A stretch of 9,320 nt of DNA from Verrucomicrobiota bacterium (GCA_030830145.1 JAURNO010000363.1:1-9320), one strand, 5' to 3'; counted from the stretch's first letter, positions 1-8,220 are shown. The notes: generated from the letters alone by a model not told the origin. Translations and numbers: made by a program.

Positions 1-94
1 CCCGGACCCTCCAATGACCAAGGGGATCGGGTCCTTCGTGAGACCAAAGGAGGCATGGAAATGCAAACGTCAGGGCAAGGAGCAGGTTCTTCAT
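1..94 (-). CDS. Start of a secreted protein, cut by the left edge (5' partial)
   Basis: An ATG at 94-92 on the minus strand opens a frame that stays open to the window edge (31 full codons). The peptide begins MKNLLLALTFAFPCLLWS, a clear Sec signal peptide: one lysine, then a hydrophobic core, with likely cleavage after Trp-Ser. The mature part begins HEGPDPLGHWRVR. A 'GPDPL-x-x-W' start directly after a signal peptide is something I associate with large secreted PVC proteins, some carrying LamG/concanavalin-like domains, but 13 mature residues cannot establish a family. The start lies 8 bp after the stop codon of the next upstream gene (stop at 103-105), so the two are probably co-transcribed. 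No Shine-Dalgarno sequence precedes it. The signal peptide and reading frame are seen directly; any function is unknown. Confidence 0.72.
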   Translation of the reverse strand, partial: MKNLLLALTFAFPCLLWSHEGPDPLGHWRVR

Positions 95-102
95 AAAATC
101 AG

Positions 103-945
103 CTATTTGGACTTCGACTGTTTCCAACGGTATTTGCCATCGGGCAAACGGGATGGGAGCTTGTACTTGGGATCGGTGATCAGGGCAAAAACATGGGGGT
201 CGTACTTTTCCACCAACTCCTTGTCGTAGAGTTTCCACTCGTGACGGATATCCCGAATCCGCCTCGGGCTGTTCTGGGCACCGAGAACCGAGGTGATGGC
301 CCAATACAAATACTCCGCGCATTGGCATCCGTAATCGCAGGTCCGGTCGTCGTAGGTAAACCATGCCCCCTCGGGGTAGCGGCCGGGCACCCGCTTGAAA
401 TGCCCTCCGCGGGCACGGTCCAAGCAAGCGGCCAAAACCGTTCCGGGCCGTTCCCCGAAGACTTCAGGGTAAGCATGGGCGTACCCTTCGTGAGTGATTA
501 AGTGGAGGACCTCTTCAAGGGTTGCGTCGAATTCGCCGTTCCCCGGGTTGGTCTCGGTTCCGAACTGCCCCTGACCATGATGCAAGTCGTGCTCCACGAA
601 GAGCTCGAAATCAAATCGGTCCAAACTTCGCTCGTCTTTGGTCATGAACAAAAAGGCCTTTCTTTTCAACATGGTGGCGAGAACCAAGGGGTTGTCGGGT
701 TGTCCATTCTCGTCGTTGTCCAGGTACTCGGCCAAGACGATCGCCGCGTGCTTGACCTTATCGGAAGGAGTCGACTTGGTGGCCAAGACGGGAATCCCGA
801 AGACGTCTACGTACTGAGAAAGTTCCTTACCCAAGGGTGCGAAGTTGCCATCCGGGATCTTGGATATCTCAAAAGAGGGTGGAGCCGAATAAAGGGCGTA
901 CCCCAAGAGCAAAAGGATTGCTGGGAAACGTCTTTGGATGGTCAT
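103..945 (-). CDS. Secreted protein of unknown family with EF-hand-like loop and His/Glu metal-site-like motif
   Basis: This gene encodes 280 residues. I chose the ATG at 945 over the in-frame ATG at 981 because it gives a standard signal peptide: MTIQRR, then a hydrophobic stretch to about residue 20 and likely cleavage near Ser20/Ala21. Residues 76-84 read DNDENGQPD, resembling a DxDxNGxxD calcium-binding loop. Residues 140-157 contain E144, E145, H148, H152, E153 and H157 (ExxHxxxHExxxH), with a nearby HDLHH at 119-123. This looks like a metal site, but the HExxxH spacing differs from the classical zincin HExxH, so peptidase activity is not established. Three cysteines (C203, C207, C209) cluster in the C-terminal half and could form disulfides. 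It lies between the flavoprotein gene (stop at 995-997) and the partial secreted protein, on the same strand and with short gaps, so an operon is likely. Location is probably periplasmic or extracellular. I cannot name the family. Confidence 0.8.
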   Translation of the reverse strand: MTIQRRFPAILLLLGYALYSAPPSFEISKIPDGNFAPLGKELSQYVDVFGIPVLATKSTPSDKVKHAAIVLAEYLDNDENGQPDNPLVLATMLKRKAFLFMTKDERSLDRFDFELFVEHDLHHGQGQFGTETNPGNGEFDATLEEVLHLITHEGYAHAYPEVFGERPGTVLAACLDRARGGHFKRVPGRYPEGAWFTYDDRTCDYGCQCAEYLYWAITSVLGAQNSPRRIRDIRHEWKLYDKELVEKYDPHVFALITDPKYKLPSRLPDGKYRWKQSKSK

Positions 946-994
946 TCGAATACAGAACAGGAACCAATAATCCAAAGGCAATCGAAAAGAAAAC

Positions 995-2260
995 CTACTC
1001 CCCTACCCCCGCCATCGCCCGACCGGCAATTCGTCCGGTCGTCCAGGCCGCTTGAAAATTAAAACCTCCGGTGATGCCGTCCAGGTCGAGGCACTCACCC
1101 GCGAAATGGAGCCCCTTGCGTTGCTTGCTCTCCATGGTTCGAAAGTCCACTTCCTTCAAGGACACCCCTCCGCAGGTTACGAACTCTTCCTTGTTCGTCG
1201 TCTTTCCCTTCACTGCAAAGCGCCCAGCGGTCAATTCCTTGACCAATCCATCTTCGCCGGCCTTCTTCAAGCGGGCCCACTGGTTCTCGGGCTGAACGCC
1301 AACTGCAGACAACAGGCTTTCCCACAATCTTCTCGGAATCTCCTCGAACACCTTGCTTTTGACCAAGGAATCGCCCTTTCGCTTGCGCAACTCTTCGAAC
1401 TTTTCCACTACCTGTTGGCGTTTCCATTCAGGCAACCAATTGACTTCGACCTCGAGATCATAATCATGCTCGGCAAAAGTACGGGCTTCCCATGCGGAAA
1501 GTTTCAGGATCGCCGGCCCGCTCATTCCACGGTGGGTAATCAGGAGCGGACCGCTTTGAGGTTTGCCCTTGGGCAAGATCCGTACGCTCGCCTCCTGCAC
1601 GGCAAGACCCGCCAAGCCCGCAATCCTCGGATCCTTCACGTTAAAGGCAAAAAGAGATGGAACCAAAGGCTCGATCCGATGCCCCAGTCCTTCGATCAAA
1701 CCGTCCAAACCGGTGCTCTTCAAGGAACCCGCAGCCATACATATTTTGTCGAAAGACTCCCGTCGTTCATTCCTCGAATCGATGAGCCATCGACCTTCGT
1801 CCGTCGGCTCGATTCCAGTGATGCCACGCTCGAGCCGAACCTCGACACCCAGTTTGCGGGCTTTCCCCCAAAGACAATCCACGATGGTCTGGGAAGAATC
1901 GGTGACCGGAAACATACGACCATCCGACTCGGTCTTGGTTTCCACACCCGCTTCTTCGAACCATTCGATGGTGTCCCGGGGTTGCCAATGGTGAAAAGCG
2001 CTCCTCAATTCTTTGCTCCCTCGCGGGTACCTTTTGGCCAACTCCGCCGGCTCGAAGCAAGAATGAGTCAGGTTGCAACGCCCTCCCCCCGAAACCTTCA
2101 CTTTACGCAAAACCTTTTTCCCCGACTCAAAGAGGACCACTTCCGCAGATGGATTGAGTTCGGCCGTTGAAATCGCAGCGAAGAACCCGGCCGCACCTCC
2201 TCCGATCACAGCAACCCGATGCTTTGTGCTGGAAGCAGAATCATTGGAGGACGCATTCAC
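995..2260 (-). CDS. BaiN/YhiN-type (HI0933 family) FAD-dependent oxidoreductase
   Basis: This is a 421-residue flavoprotein, close to the usual length of about 400 for the family. Family landmarks appear in order. The N-terminal dinucleotide-binding GGGAAG is at 20-25, with acidic E45 at the end of the second strand for the FAD ribose. SGGGRCNLTH lies at 57-66 and GRMFPVTDSS at 114-123. The C-terminal FAD signature GECLDLDGITGGFNFQ is at 388-403. Together these identify the HI0933-like family (E. coli YhiN; BaiN in bile-acid-degrading clostridia). The substrate of most members is unknown, and bile-acid activity should not be inferred here. The protein has no signal peptide and is probably cytoplasmic. 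The start is GTG at 2260: an in-frame TAG lies four codons upstream and no ATG lies between that TAG and the Rossmann motif. No Shine-Dalgarno sequence is visible. It is the first gene of the minus-strand cluster and diverges from the antiporter gene. Confidence 0.95.
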   Translation of the reverse strand: MNASSNDSASSTKHRVAVIGGGAAGFFAAISTAELNPSAEVVLFESGKKVLRKVKVSGGGRCNLTHSCFEPAELAKRYPRGSKELRSAFHHWQPRDTIEWFEEAGVETKTESDGRMFPVTDSSQTIVDCLWGKARKLGVEVRLERGITGIEPTDEGRWLIDSRNERRESFDKICMAAGSLKSTGLDGLIEGLGHRIEPLVPSLFAFNVKDPRIAGLAGLAVQEASVRILPKGKPQSGPLLITHRGMSGPAILKLSAWEARTFAEHDYDLEVEVNWLPEWKRQQVVEKFEELRKRKGDSLVKSKVFEEIPRRLWESLLSAVGVQPENQWARLKKAGEDGLVKELTAGRFAVKGKTTNKEEFVTCGGVSLKEVDFRTMESKQRKGLHFAGECLDLDGITGGFNFQAAWTTGRIAGRAMAGVGE

Positions 2261-2380
2261 TTGGAAAATCTACGTAATCTATTCTAAACAGACAACCCAA
2301 TCCATGATTCAGGCCCGATTAATAACCTTTTTTTCATAAAAGCTCGACTGGGCAAGCTTCGTGCATGACAAAGACCCACG
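2261..2380. promoter_or_regulatory. Divergent intergenic region (flavoprotein / antiporter)
   Basis: This 120-bp gap lies between two divergent starts, so it should carry promoters for both genes. It is more AT-rich than the flanking coding DNA and contains a seven-T run near 2329-2335. On the minus strand a weak sigma70-like pair is present: TTGTCT (2295-2290) and TAGATT (2272-2267) with a 17-bp spacer, each matching the consensus at 4 of 6 positions. Its predicted transcription start falls on or next to the GTG at 2260, which would make the message leaderless. A short inverted repeat, AAGCT (2340-2344) and AGCTT (2355-2359), lies upstream of the antiporter. Its 5-bp arms are too short to call an operator. 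I see no convincing plus-strand promoter. Confidence 0.35.
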
Positions 2381-4384
2381 ATGCACTTCTTGGAAGAAAT
2401 CACGATCATCGCCACGGTCAGCGTGCTAGTCACGGTCGTTCTCGGGCGCTTCAAACTACCGGTAGTCGCCGGTCTCGTTTTGTCCGGCGCCCTCGTCGGG
2501 CCACACGGTTTCTCTTTGGCAAGTGACATTGAGGCCATCGAGGTAATCGCCGAGGTCGGGGTGGTGTTTCTGCTCTTCACCATCGGGTTGGAGTTTTCGC
2601 TCAAACGCCTCAAGAATATTTTCAAACAAGTTGCCTTGGGCGGACTCCTCCAAGTAGGCGCCACGGCTTTGGTCACGACCGGGGTCGCTGTTTGGCTCGG
2701 CGTTCCCACGGAGGAAGCAATCGTTTACGGTTTCGTGTTCGCGCTCTCCAGCACGGCCCTGGTCCTGCGTACTCTCAACGAAAGGAATGAATTGGACGCG
2801 CCTCACGGCCGTTTCATCGTGGGCACCCTGATCTTTCAGGATCTTTGCATCGTTCCCATGGTTCTGATCATCCCCATTCTTTCCCAAGGGTTGGACAACC
2901 CCGATTCTTGGAAACAACTCGGCGTGGCCATGGGGAAAGCTGTTGTCGTGGTGATCGCTCTTTTGGTTGTTTCCCGAAAGCTCGTTCCTTTCGTTTTTCG
3001 GGTGGTCGCGGCCCGAAGGAGCAACGAGGTCTTCATACTGACCGTTCTCTGTCTGTGCATCGGAACCGCCTACCTGACCTCGCTTACCGGACTCTCCCTG
3101 GCTTTGGGCGCATTCCTCGCCGGTATGATCGTGGCGGACACTGATTTCAGGCACCGGGCCATGGGAGACATTCTTCCCCTGCGGGACGTATTCGTGAGTT
3201 TCTTTTTCGTATCCATCGGAATGTTCTTTGATTTCGGTCTCATGCTCGAGAAGCCCGTCTTGACCGGACTTCTCCTGCTCGCTTTCCTTTTCGGCAAGGG
3301 GTTGATCGCCACCATCTCGGCCACCCTGATGCGCTTTCCTCCCAGGGCGGCGTGGTTGGCCGGGGTCGGACTTGCCCAGTTCGGCGAGTTCAGTTTCATC
3401 CTCCTTCAGGTTGCGGGCAAGGAAGGCGTAGTGGACCCAATCACCGTCGCCCCCATCCTCAATGCCGGGATCATCAGCATGTTTCTTACCCCCCTCATGG
3501 TCTACAAAGCTCCGCACTTCACAGCCGGGGAACGGGCTCTCGACCCGCTTGCCAAGTTGCTCCGTTCGCGGAGCGCCGACGAACTGGAAGAAAGAACCGT
3601 CGGGCATTCCGATCACGTCGTCATCATCGGCTACGGGTTGTCCGGACAATTGTTGGCGGCCAGCCTGAGGAGCCTATCGATCGAAGTGATCGTCTTGGAA
3701 ATGAATGCCGACAACGTCGCCAAGGGCAAAGACCGGGACGACCCAGTCTACTACGCGGATGCAACAAGCGAGGAAGCGCTTGGTCACGCTCACGTCGAAT
3801 CCGCCCGAGCAGTTGTCGTCATGATCAACGATCACAAGGCTGCCGAGCGGGTCCTTGCTACCATCAATCGCCTTTCCATCAAGACACCCGTATTCGTCCG
3901 GTCTCAATATGTTTCTGAAATCGACGACTTCAAAAAGTTTGATCCAGCTGGAATGGTAGCCTGTGAAATCGAAGGGGGCTTGGAAATTCTGTCGAGAGTA
4001 CTCAGGCAGTTGGAGGTTCCACGAAACCTCATTTTGCGGGAAATCGAGATTGCCCGTTCCCAGACCATGCAGTCCGACCGGATCTTCAAGGAAGCTCCAC
4101 TCCCCTTGGACGAACACCTCGGACTCAAGGCGCTCACCGTGGAAAGCATTCTCCTGGAAGACGGCAGTCGGGCGGAAGGCAAATCACCACGCGAAATGGA
4201 TTTGGCGGAAAAGACTGGTGTGCTCATCATTGCCATAAAGCGGGGAGAAGGCTTACTGCTTCATCGGTTGGCCGACTCCACTCTCCAAAGCGGCGACGTC
4301 GTATACTGCATTGGGCAAATGGCCGACTTGGTCTCAGTCTCCGAATGGCTCGATCCGAACTTCAAGGGAAAACGGACTGCATAG
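2381..4384 (+). CDS. CPA2-family cation/proton antiporter (KefB/KefC-like) with RCK domains
   Basis: This 667-residue inner-membrane protein exchanges a monovalent cation, probably K+ or Na+, for protons. Residues 1 to about 385 are a run of hydrophobic segments (about 12 membrane helices) with typical CPA2 motifs: LPVVAGLVLSGALVGPHGF at 26-44, FLLFTIGLEFS at 63-73 and the FQD motif at 152-154. D154 is at the position of the conserved transport aspartate of KefC. A cytoplasmic RCK_N (TrkA-N) domain starts near residue 411: IIGYGLSG (GxGxxG at 417-422) followed by E440 at the end of the second strand, as expected for NAD(H)/nucleotide binding. A second C-terminal domain at about 585-660 looks like RCK_C (TrkA-C). 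E. coli KefC lacks that last domain, so glutathione gating cannot be assumed. No KefF/KefG-type ancillary gene is adjacent. The gene ends 12 bp before the convergent lipoprotein gene. The ATG lacks an obvious Shine-Dalgarno sequence. Confidence 0.95.
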   Translation: MHFLEEITIIATVSVLVTVVLGRFKLPVVAGLVLSGALVGPHGFSLASDIEAIEVIAEVGVVFLLFTIGLEFSLKRLKNIFKQVALGGLLQVGATALVTTGVAVWLGVPTEEAIVYGFVFALSSTALVLRTLNERNELDAPHGRFIVGTLIFQDLCIVPMVLIIPILSQGLDNPDSWKQLGVAMGKAVVVVIALLVVSRKLVPFVFRVVAARRSNEVFILTVLCLCIGTAYLTSLTGLSLALGAFLAGMIVADTDFRHRAMGDILPLRDVFVSFFFVSIGMFFDFGLMLEKPVLTGLLLLAFLFGKGLIATISATLMRFPPRAAWLAGVGLAQFGEFSFILLQVAGKEGVVDPITVAPILNAGIISMFLTPLMVYKAPHFTAGERALDPLAKLLRSRSADELEERTVGHSDHVVIIGYGLSGQLLAASLRSLSIEVIVLEMNADNVAKGKDRDDPVYYADATSEEALGHAHVESARAVVVMINDHKAAERVLATINRLSIKTPVFVRSQYVSEIDDFKKFDPAGMVACEIEGGLEILSRVLRQLEVPRNLILREIEIARSQTMQSDRIFKEAPLPLDEHLGLKALTVESILLEDGSRAEGKSPREMDLAEKTGVLIIAIKRGEGLLLHRLADSTLQSGDVVYCIGQMADLVSVSEWLDPNFKGKRTA

Positions 4385-4396
4385 GGTACATTCAGC

Positions 4397-4876
4397 TCAT
4401 TTAGTTTTTGGTCGGTAATCTTTGAGCTTTTGCTCGGCCAGTTTCTCTTCCTCCGGAGTCAAGGCTTGGTACCCCCTGCCAATCGGCCAACCATATCCCC
4501 AGCGGTATGAAGTCGGAAAGTGAGGTGCCCCACCCGCCCGGACCGCCTCGTACATCAGGTTCGCCAGAATCGGATCTCCGGTTTTTTTCTCCACGCACGC
4601 CTTGAACGCCAAGTCGGCCTGCTTTCTCTCCTCCTCCGTTCCTCCTTTCCAGTAGGCCATATCGTGCAACAGACAACATTCTTTCCAGAGCTCGGGGTTT
4701 TCGAAAGTTCCGTCGATGAACAAGCTGCACCCGTCACTTGTAAAATCAGCCAACTCGAGTTCAGTGGAATCGAGTTTATCCTCCTTGGAAACGCATCCAC
4801 CAACCAGTAGCCCAAGAAAACAAAGTCCTGAGAGGCATGAATAAGGTTTTTTCGGATAGCTTGTAGTCTTTCGCAT
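4397..4876 (-). CDS. Lipoprotein with phospholipase A2-like CCxxHDxxY motif
   Basis: I place the start at the ATG at 4876 (159 residues) rather than the longer in-frame ATG at 5008, because it puts a lipoprotein signal at the N-terminus. MRKTTSYPKK is followed by a hydrophobic stretch and the lipobox-like VGGC, with lipidated Cys28. The core reads ELWKECCLLHDMAYWKGG around residues 62-79. C67, C68, H71, D72 and Y75 resemble the catalytic helix of secreted phospholipase A2 (CCxxHDxxY), and D88 in the next helix could be the dyad aspartate. C50 and C94 could pair with C67 or C68. A conserved-looking tail follows: AGGAPHFPTSYRWGYGW at 114-130. Small proteins with this H-D-x-x-Y-W-x-G-G-T pattern and 'RWGYGW' tail are widespread in bacteria and usually uncharacterised. 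The canonical Ca2+ loop of PLA2 is not evident, so lipase activity is unproven. It is probably anchored in an envelope membrane. Confidence 0.85.
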   Translation of the reverse strand: MRKTTSYPKKPYSCLSGLCFLGLLVGGCVSKEDKLDSTELELADFTSDGCSLFIDGTFENPELWKECCLLHDMAYWKGGTEEERKQADLAFKACVEKKTGDPILANLMYEAVRAGGAPHFPTSYRWGYGWPIGRGYQALTPEEEKLAEQKLKDYRPKTK

Positions 4877-5027
4877 AGATGTCACAAGACACAGATAAAT
4901 GCACCGGTCTTCAACCCAAGAGTGATTGGTTCGGATCGAGCCTAGGTTGTTGAACACCCTTTTTACATAATGAACTGCCCTTGTCTTTGTTGTTGAGAAT
5001 GAGTGCAACCATCATAAAAAAGACTGC
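4877..5027. promoter_or_regulatory. Divergent intergenic region (lipoprotein / PVC cytochrome)
   Basis: This 151-bp gap separates the lipoprotein start (ATG at 4876, minus strand) from the cytochrome start (ATG at 5028, plus strand) and should hold both promoters. The best plus-strand candidate is TTGTTG at 4990-4995 with CATAAA at 5013-5018 and a 17-bp spacer (3 of 6 and 4 of 6 consensus matches). It would start transcription only a few bases before the ATG. On the minus strand I find only a poorer pair, TTGGGT (4919-4914) and TATCTG (4897-4892). These are weak matches. An open frame on the minus strand continues up to 5008, but I read it as an N-terminal over-extension of the lipoprotein rather than coding sequence. 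Confidence 0.3.
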
Positions 5028-8000
5028 ATGAGATATTGCCATCCCATCGCCCTGTTTCCCTTGTTCGCAATGCTGTGCCTTATTCCTTTCGCCGCTTGGT
5101 CCAAGACCAAATCGCTCGACGTCAAAGACGCGCTTTTTGCCAGCAAGGTGATCACCACCAAAACCAAGGGACACGCTGCCGAGGTCAAAGCCAACGTCAA
5201 GGGAGCCAAGGATCTTTACCTGGTCATGGCCGACGGTGGAGATTCTCACTCCTGCGACTGGGCGGATTGGGCGCAACCACGACTCGTTGACTCATTGGGC
5301 AAGGAAACCAAATTGACCGACCTCAAGTGGAAGTCCGCAAGCACCGGTTGGGGAGGAGTCAGGATCAACAAGAACTGCGGGGGAAACCCCATGAAAATAA
5401 ACGGCAAGCCGGTTTCCTACGGAATTGGAGCGCACGCCAACAGCGTGATCCACTACGAACTGCCCAAAGGCCACAAGTATGTACAGTTTCTCGCCCGCGG
5501 AGGGTTGGATGACGGCGGGAGCAAGCAGCAGGGAGGCTCCAAGACCAGCGTGCAATTTTTAGTGTTCAACAAGCCACCGAATATCGGAAGCATATCCAAG
5601 GCCTCGGCCAAGGAGCGCGGGCTTGCCCCGAGCATCGATCATTACCCGCCCGACCAGCTTGTCATGTCCGAACAGGGGCTGGAGGTCACCCTCTGGGCAA
5701 AGTCTCCGCTCTTTTACAACCCGACCAACATGGACATCGACTACAAGGGACGAATCTGGGTAGCGGAGGGACGCAACTACCGGGGAAGAAGAACCCAACC
5801 CGATGGTGACCGAATCGTCGTGGTCGAGGACAAGGACGGAGACGGCGTTGCCGAGAGTTCACACATCTTCGTTCAGGAAAAGAAATTCATCTCCCCCCTC
5901 GGGATTGCCGTGGTCGACAACCGGATCATCGTCTCCCAATCACCCGATTTGATTGTGTACACCGACGTTAACCGGAATGCCGTATTTGACGAGGGGGTGG
6001 ACAAACGCGAAGTCTTGCTCACCGGGTTCGACGGGAACAACCACGACCACAGCCTCCACTCGGTAACGGTCGGCCCGAACGGACAGTACTATTTCAACCA
6101 TGGGAACAAAGGAGCGAAAGTCACCGACAAGGAAGGTTGGCAATTGAACGCAGGAAGTTTTTATTCTTCGAGAAACGTGTCGGGCTTGCCCAGCGGAGAC
6201 GGACAGGTCTACGTCGGCGGAGTCGCCCTGCGCGTGAACCCGGACGGTACGGGCTTGCGCCCCATCGGACACAATTTCCGCAACTCCTACGAACAGGCGA
6301 TCAGTTCGTTCGGGGACGTCTTCCAAAACGACAACGACGATCCGCCGGCCAGCCGGACGGCATGGTTGATGGAATACGGGAACATGGGATTCGCCTCCCG
6401 CAACGGGAAGCGCAATTGGCGGGCCGACATCATGCCCGGACAAACCACGCAAGTCGGAGAGTGGAGACAGGAAGACCCGGGCACGGTACCGGCCGGTGAC
6501 GTCTACGGGGGCGGTTCGCCCACCGGAATCGCCTTTTACGAGAACGGGATCATGGAAGACCGCTTCGGTGGATACGTCATCAGTTGCGAACCCGCCCGCA
6601 ATACCTTGTTCGGATACCATCCGAAACCCGAGGGAGCGGGGATCACCCTGCCCGAGCGCGACATCTTCATCACCAGTAACCCGAAGAAAAATTTCGCCGG
6701 CGCCGACTTCCGGAATGCAGGCGGTCAAATCGGTTACATCACTTTGTTTCGCCCGAGTGACGTCACGGTCGGTCCGGACGGCGCAATCTACGTCGCCGAC
6801 TGGTTCGATCCCCGGGTGGGCGGCCACAGCACGCGGGACGTAGGACAGACCGGGGCGATTTACCGGATCGCACCCAAGGGGGCCAAACTATCCGTCCCCA
6901 AGTTCGACCTCTCCACCACAAGCGGACAAATTGCCGCCTTGCGTAACCCGTCACCCAATGTACGGGAGCTCGGACGGGCCCGCCTCGAGGCAGCGGGAGA
7001 AAAATCAATTCCCTCAGTCAAGAAATTGCTCGGTGACCCGAACAGTTTTATCCAGGCCCGGGCAACTTGGTTGCTGGCTAAACTCGGACCCGAAGGCCTG
7101 GCAATCGTCGAGTCCCGTCTCAAGCACAAGGATCCCCAAGCGCGCATTTGCGCATTCCGGGCACTCCGGCACGAGAACCACCGGGTTCTTGAACATGCGA
7201 AGAAACTAGCCGGTGACTCCTCCCCTCTTGTCCGTAGGGAAGTGGCCTTGGCCCTGCGCTACGTACCTTTTGAAAAATCCCGTGACCTGCTTCTCAAGAT
7301 TGCCGACGGGTACGACGGAAAGGACCGTTATTACGTGGAAGCTTTCGGCATAGGCTGCACCGACAAGGAGGAAAAGGTCTACGCCGCCATACGAGAAAAG
7401 GCCTCGGGGAAGAAATTCGACGCGAAATATGCCGGACTCGTATGGCGCTTGCACCCGGTCAGCGCGGTGAACGAGTTGAAGGGCTGGGCAATGGACAAGG
7501 ACAAGGATGATGCGTTCAGGCGATCCATGCTCTTTGCCATCAGCTTGATCGAGGCACCCCAGGCAGCCACCGCGATGGTGGAAATTGCAAAAAATGCAGG
7601 AGGCGAAACCGCCAAGCTCGCATCCGTATTCATCGATAAGCGGGATCAGGGAATTTGGAATTCCTACAAGGCCAAGGATCAACTCTCGGGCAAACCCGCC
7701 GGGCCGACCGTTTACGTCGACCGGCTCGCCCCGTTGGAATTCGGGCCGGAAACCAAGCTACCCAAGGCGACCGAGATCCTTTCCCTCAAGGGAGACGCCA
7801 AGCAAGGCAAAACCCTCATCGGACGCTGCTACGTTTGTCACAAGATCGGATCCGCCGGGGTCGAGTTCGGACCGGCTCTGGCCGGCTGGGGAAGCGGGCA
7901 GACCCGCGACGTCATCCTCAAGGCGATCCTCGATCCGTCGGCCGATATTTCCCACGGGTTCGAGGGTACGGAACTCATCGTGAAAGGAGACAAGAAAATC

Positions 8001-8189
8001 CAAGGGTTCGTACAGGCCGAGGGCGACCCCTTGGTCATTCGCGTTTTTGGCGGACAGGATCTCGTGATTGCCAAAGAAGACATCCAATCTCGCAAACAAG
8101 TGAAGACCTCGTTCATGGCTCCCGCCAGTCGCTTGGGAATGGATGCCCAGCAATTGCGCGATGTCGTGGAGTACCTGAAATTGAACTGA
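5028..8189 (+). CDS. PVC-type secreted haem-binding protein: NPCBM + dehydrogenase propeller + HEAT + CxxCH domain
   Basis: This 1053-residue exported protein opens with a signal peptide (hydrophobic core, likely cleavage after AAWS, residue 25). Residues about 55-180 form an NPCBM-like carbohydrate-binding domain, with SHSCDWADW near 73-81 and GIGAHANS at 132-139. Residues about 205-620 match the 'membrane-bound dehydrogenase' propeller family typical of Planctomycetes and Verrucomicrobia (TIGR02604). Landmarks there are [10 protein letters not shown] at 336-345, [18 protein letters not shown] near 580, and aspartate-rich loops such as DKDGDGVAE near 269-277. Residues about 625-840 are helical HEAT-like repeats. 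The C-terminal 130 residues match the PVC haem-binding domain (TIGR02603): CYVCH at 934-938 binds one c-type haem, with M1030 or M1038 as candidate axial ligands. The likely role is extracytoplasmic oxidation of a sugar or alcohol with electron transfer to the C-terminal haem; the substrate is unknown. No Shine-Dalgarno sequence precedes the ATG. selO follows 31 bp downstream. Confidence 0.94.
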   Translation: MRYCHPIALFPLFAMLCLIPFAAWSKTKSLDVKDALFASKVITTKTKGHAAEVKANVKGAKDLYLVMADGGDSHSCDWADWAQPRLVDSLGKETKLTDLKWKSASTGWGGVRINKNCGGNPMKINGKPVSYGIGAHANSVIHYELPKGHKYVQFLARGGLDDGGSKQQGGSKTSVQFLVFNKPPNIGSISKASAKERGLAPSIDHYPPDQLVMSEQGLEVTLWAKSPLFYNPTNMDIDYKGRIWVAEGRNYRGRRTQPDGDRIVVVEDKDGDGVAESSHIFVQEKKFISPLGIAVVDNRIIVSQSPDLIVYTDVNRNAVFDEGVDKREVLLTGFDGNNHDHSLHSVTVGPNGQYYFNHGNKGAKVTDKEGWQLNAGSFYSSRNVSGLPSGDGQVYVGGVALRVNPDGTGLRPIGHNFRNSYEQAISSFGDVFQNDNDDPPASRTAWLMEYGNMGFASRNGKRNWRADIMPGQTTQVGEWRQEDPGTVPAGDVYGGGSPTGIAFYENGIMEDRFGGYVISCEPARNTLFGYHPKPEGAGITLPERDIFITSNPKKNFAGADFRNAGGQIGYITLFRPSDVTVGPDGAIYVADWFDPRVGGHSTRDVGQTGAIYRIAPKGAKLSVPKFDLSTTSGQIAALRNPSPNVRELGRARLEAAGEKSIPSVKKLLGDPNSFIQARATWLLAKLGPEGLAIVESRLKHKDPQARICAFRALRHENHRVLEHAKKLAGDSSPLVRREVALALRYVPFEKSRDLLLKIADGYDGKDRYYVEAFGIGCTDKEEKVYAAIREKASGKKFDAKYAGLVWRLHPVSAVNELKGWAMDKDKDDAFRRSMLFAISLIEAPQAATAMVEIAKNAGGETAKLASVFIDKRDQGIWNSYKAKDQLSGKPAGPTVYVDRLAPLEFGPETKLPKATEILSLKGDAKQGKTLIGRCYVCHKIGSAGVEFGPALAGWGSGQTRDVILKAILDPSADISHGFEGTELIVKGDKKIQGFVQAEGDPLVIRVFGGQDLVIAKEDIQSRKQVKTSFMAPASRLGMDAQQLRDVVEYLKLN

Positions 8190-8220
8190 TCCCCTTCGAA
8201 CGATTCGTTCCCAAAATAAC

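Noticed and set aside
946..981. A 12-residue N-terminal extension of the secreted His/Glu protein from the ATG at 981
   Set aside because: It adds a hydrophobic segment ahead of the charged MTIQRR n-region, whereas the start at 945 gives a standard signal peptide. It remains possible because neither start has a ribosome binding site.
1052..2170. A 372-codon open frame on the plus strand opposite the flavoprotein gene
   Set aside because: It is entirely antisense to a gene with clear HI0933-family motifs, its translation shows no domain, and it has no ribosome binding site. It is explained by codon bias of the real gene.
2456..3649. A 397-codon minus-strand open frame opposite the antiporter
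   Set aside because: The translation is a D/E/G/H/Q-rich low-complexity peptide, the typical mirror of a hydrophobic membrane protein, and it lies fully inside the antiporter gene.
4424..4435. GAGC-TTTT-GCTC hairpin as a terminator for the convergent antiporter and lipoprotein genes
   Set aside because: The stem is only 4 bp, it lies inside the lipoprotein coding region and no T-run follows on either strand.
4877..5008. A 44-residue N-terminal extension of the lipoprotein from the ATG at 5008
   Set aside because: It would bury the lipoprotein signal inside the protein and take up nearly the whole divergent promoter gap. The ATG at 4876 gives a normal lipobox position.
5940..6827. A 295-codon minus-strand open frame opposite the PVC cytochrome gene
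   Set aside because: It lies inside the propeller-coding region and has no recognisable motif or signal; a shadow frame.
8199..8209. CGAA-CGA-TTCG hairpin between the cytochrome gene and selO
   Set aside because: Four base pairs with no T-tract is too weak for a terminator and is expected by chance.
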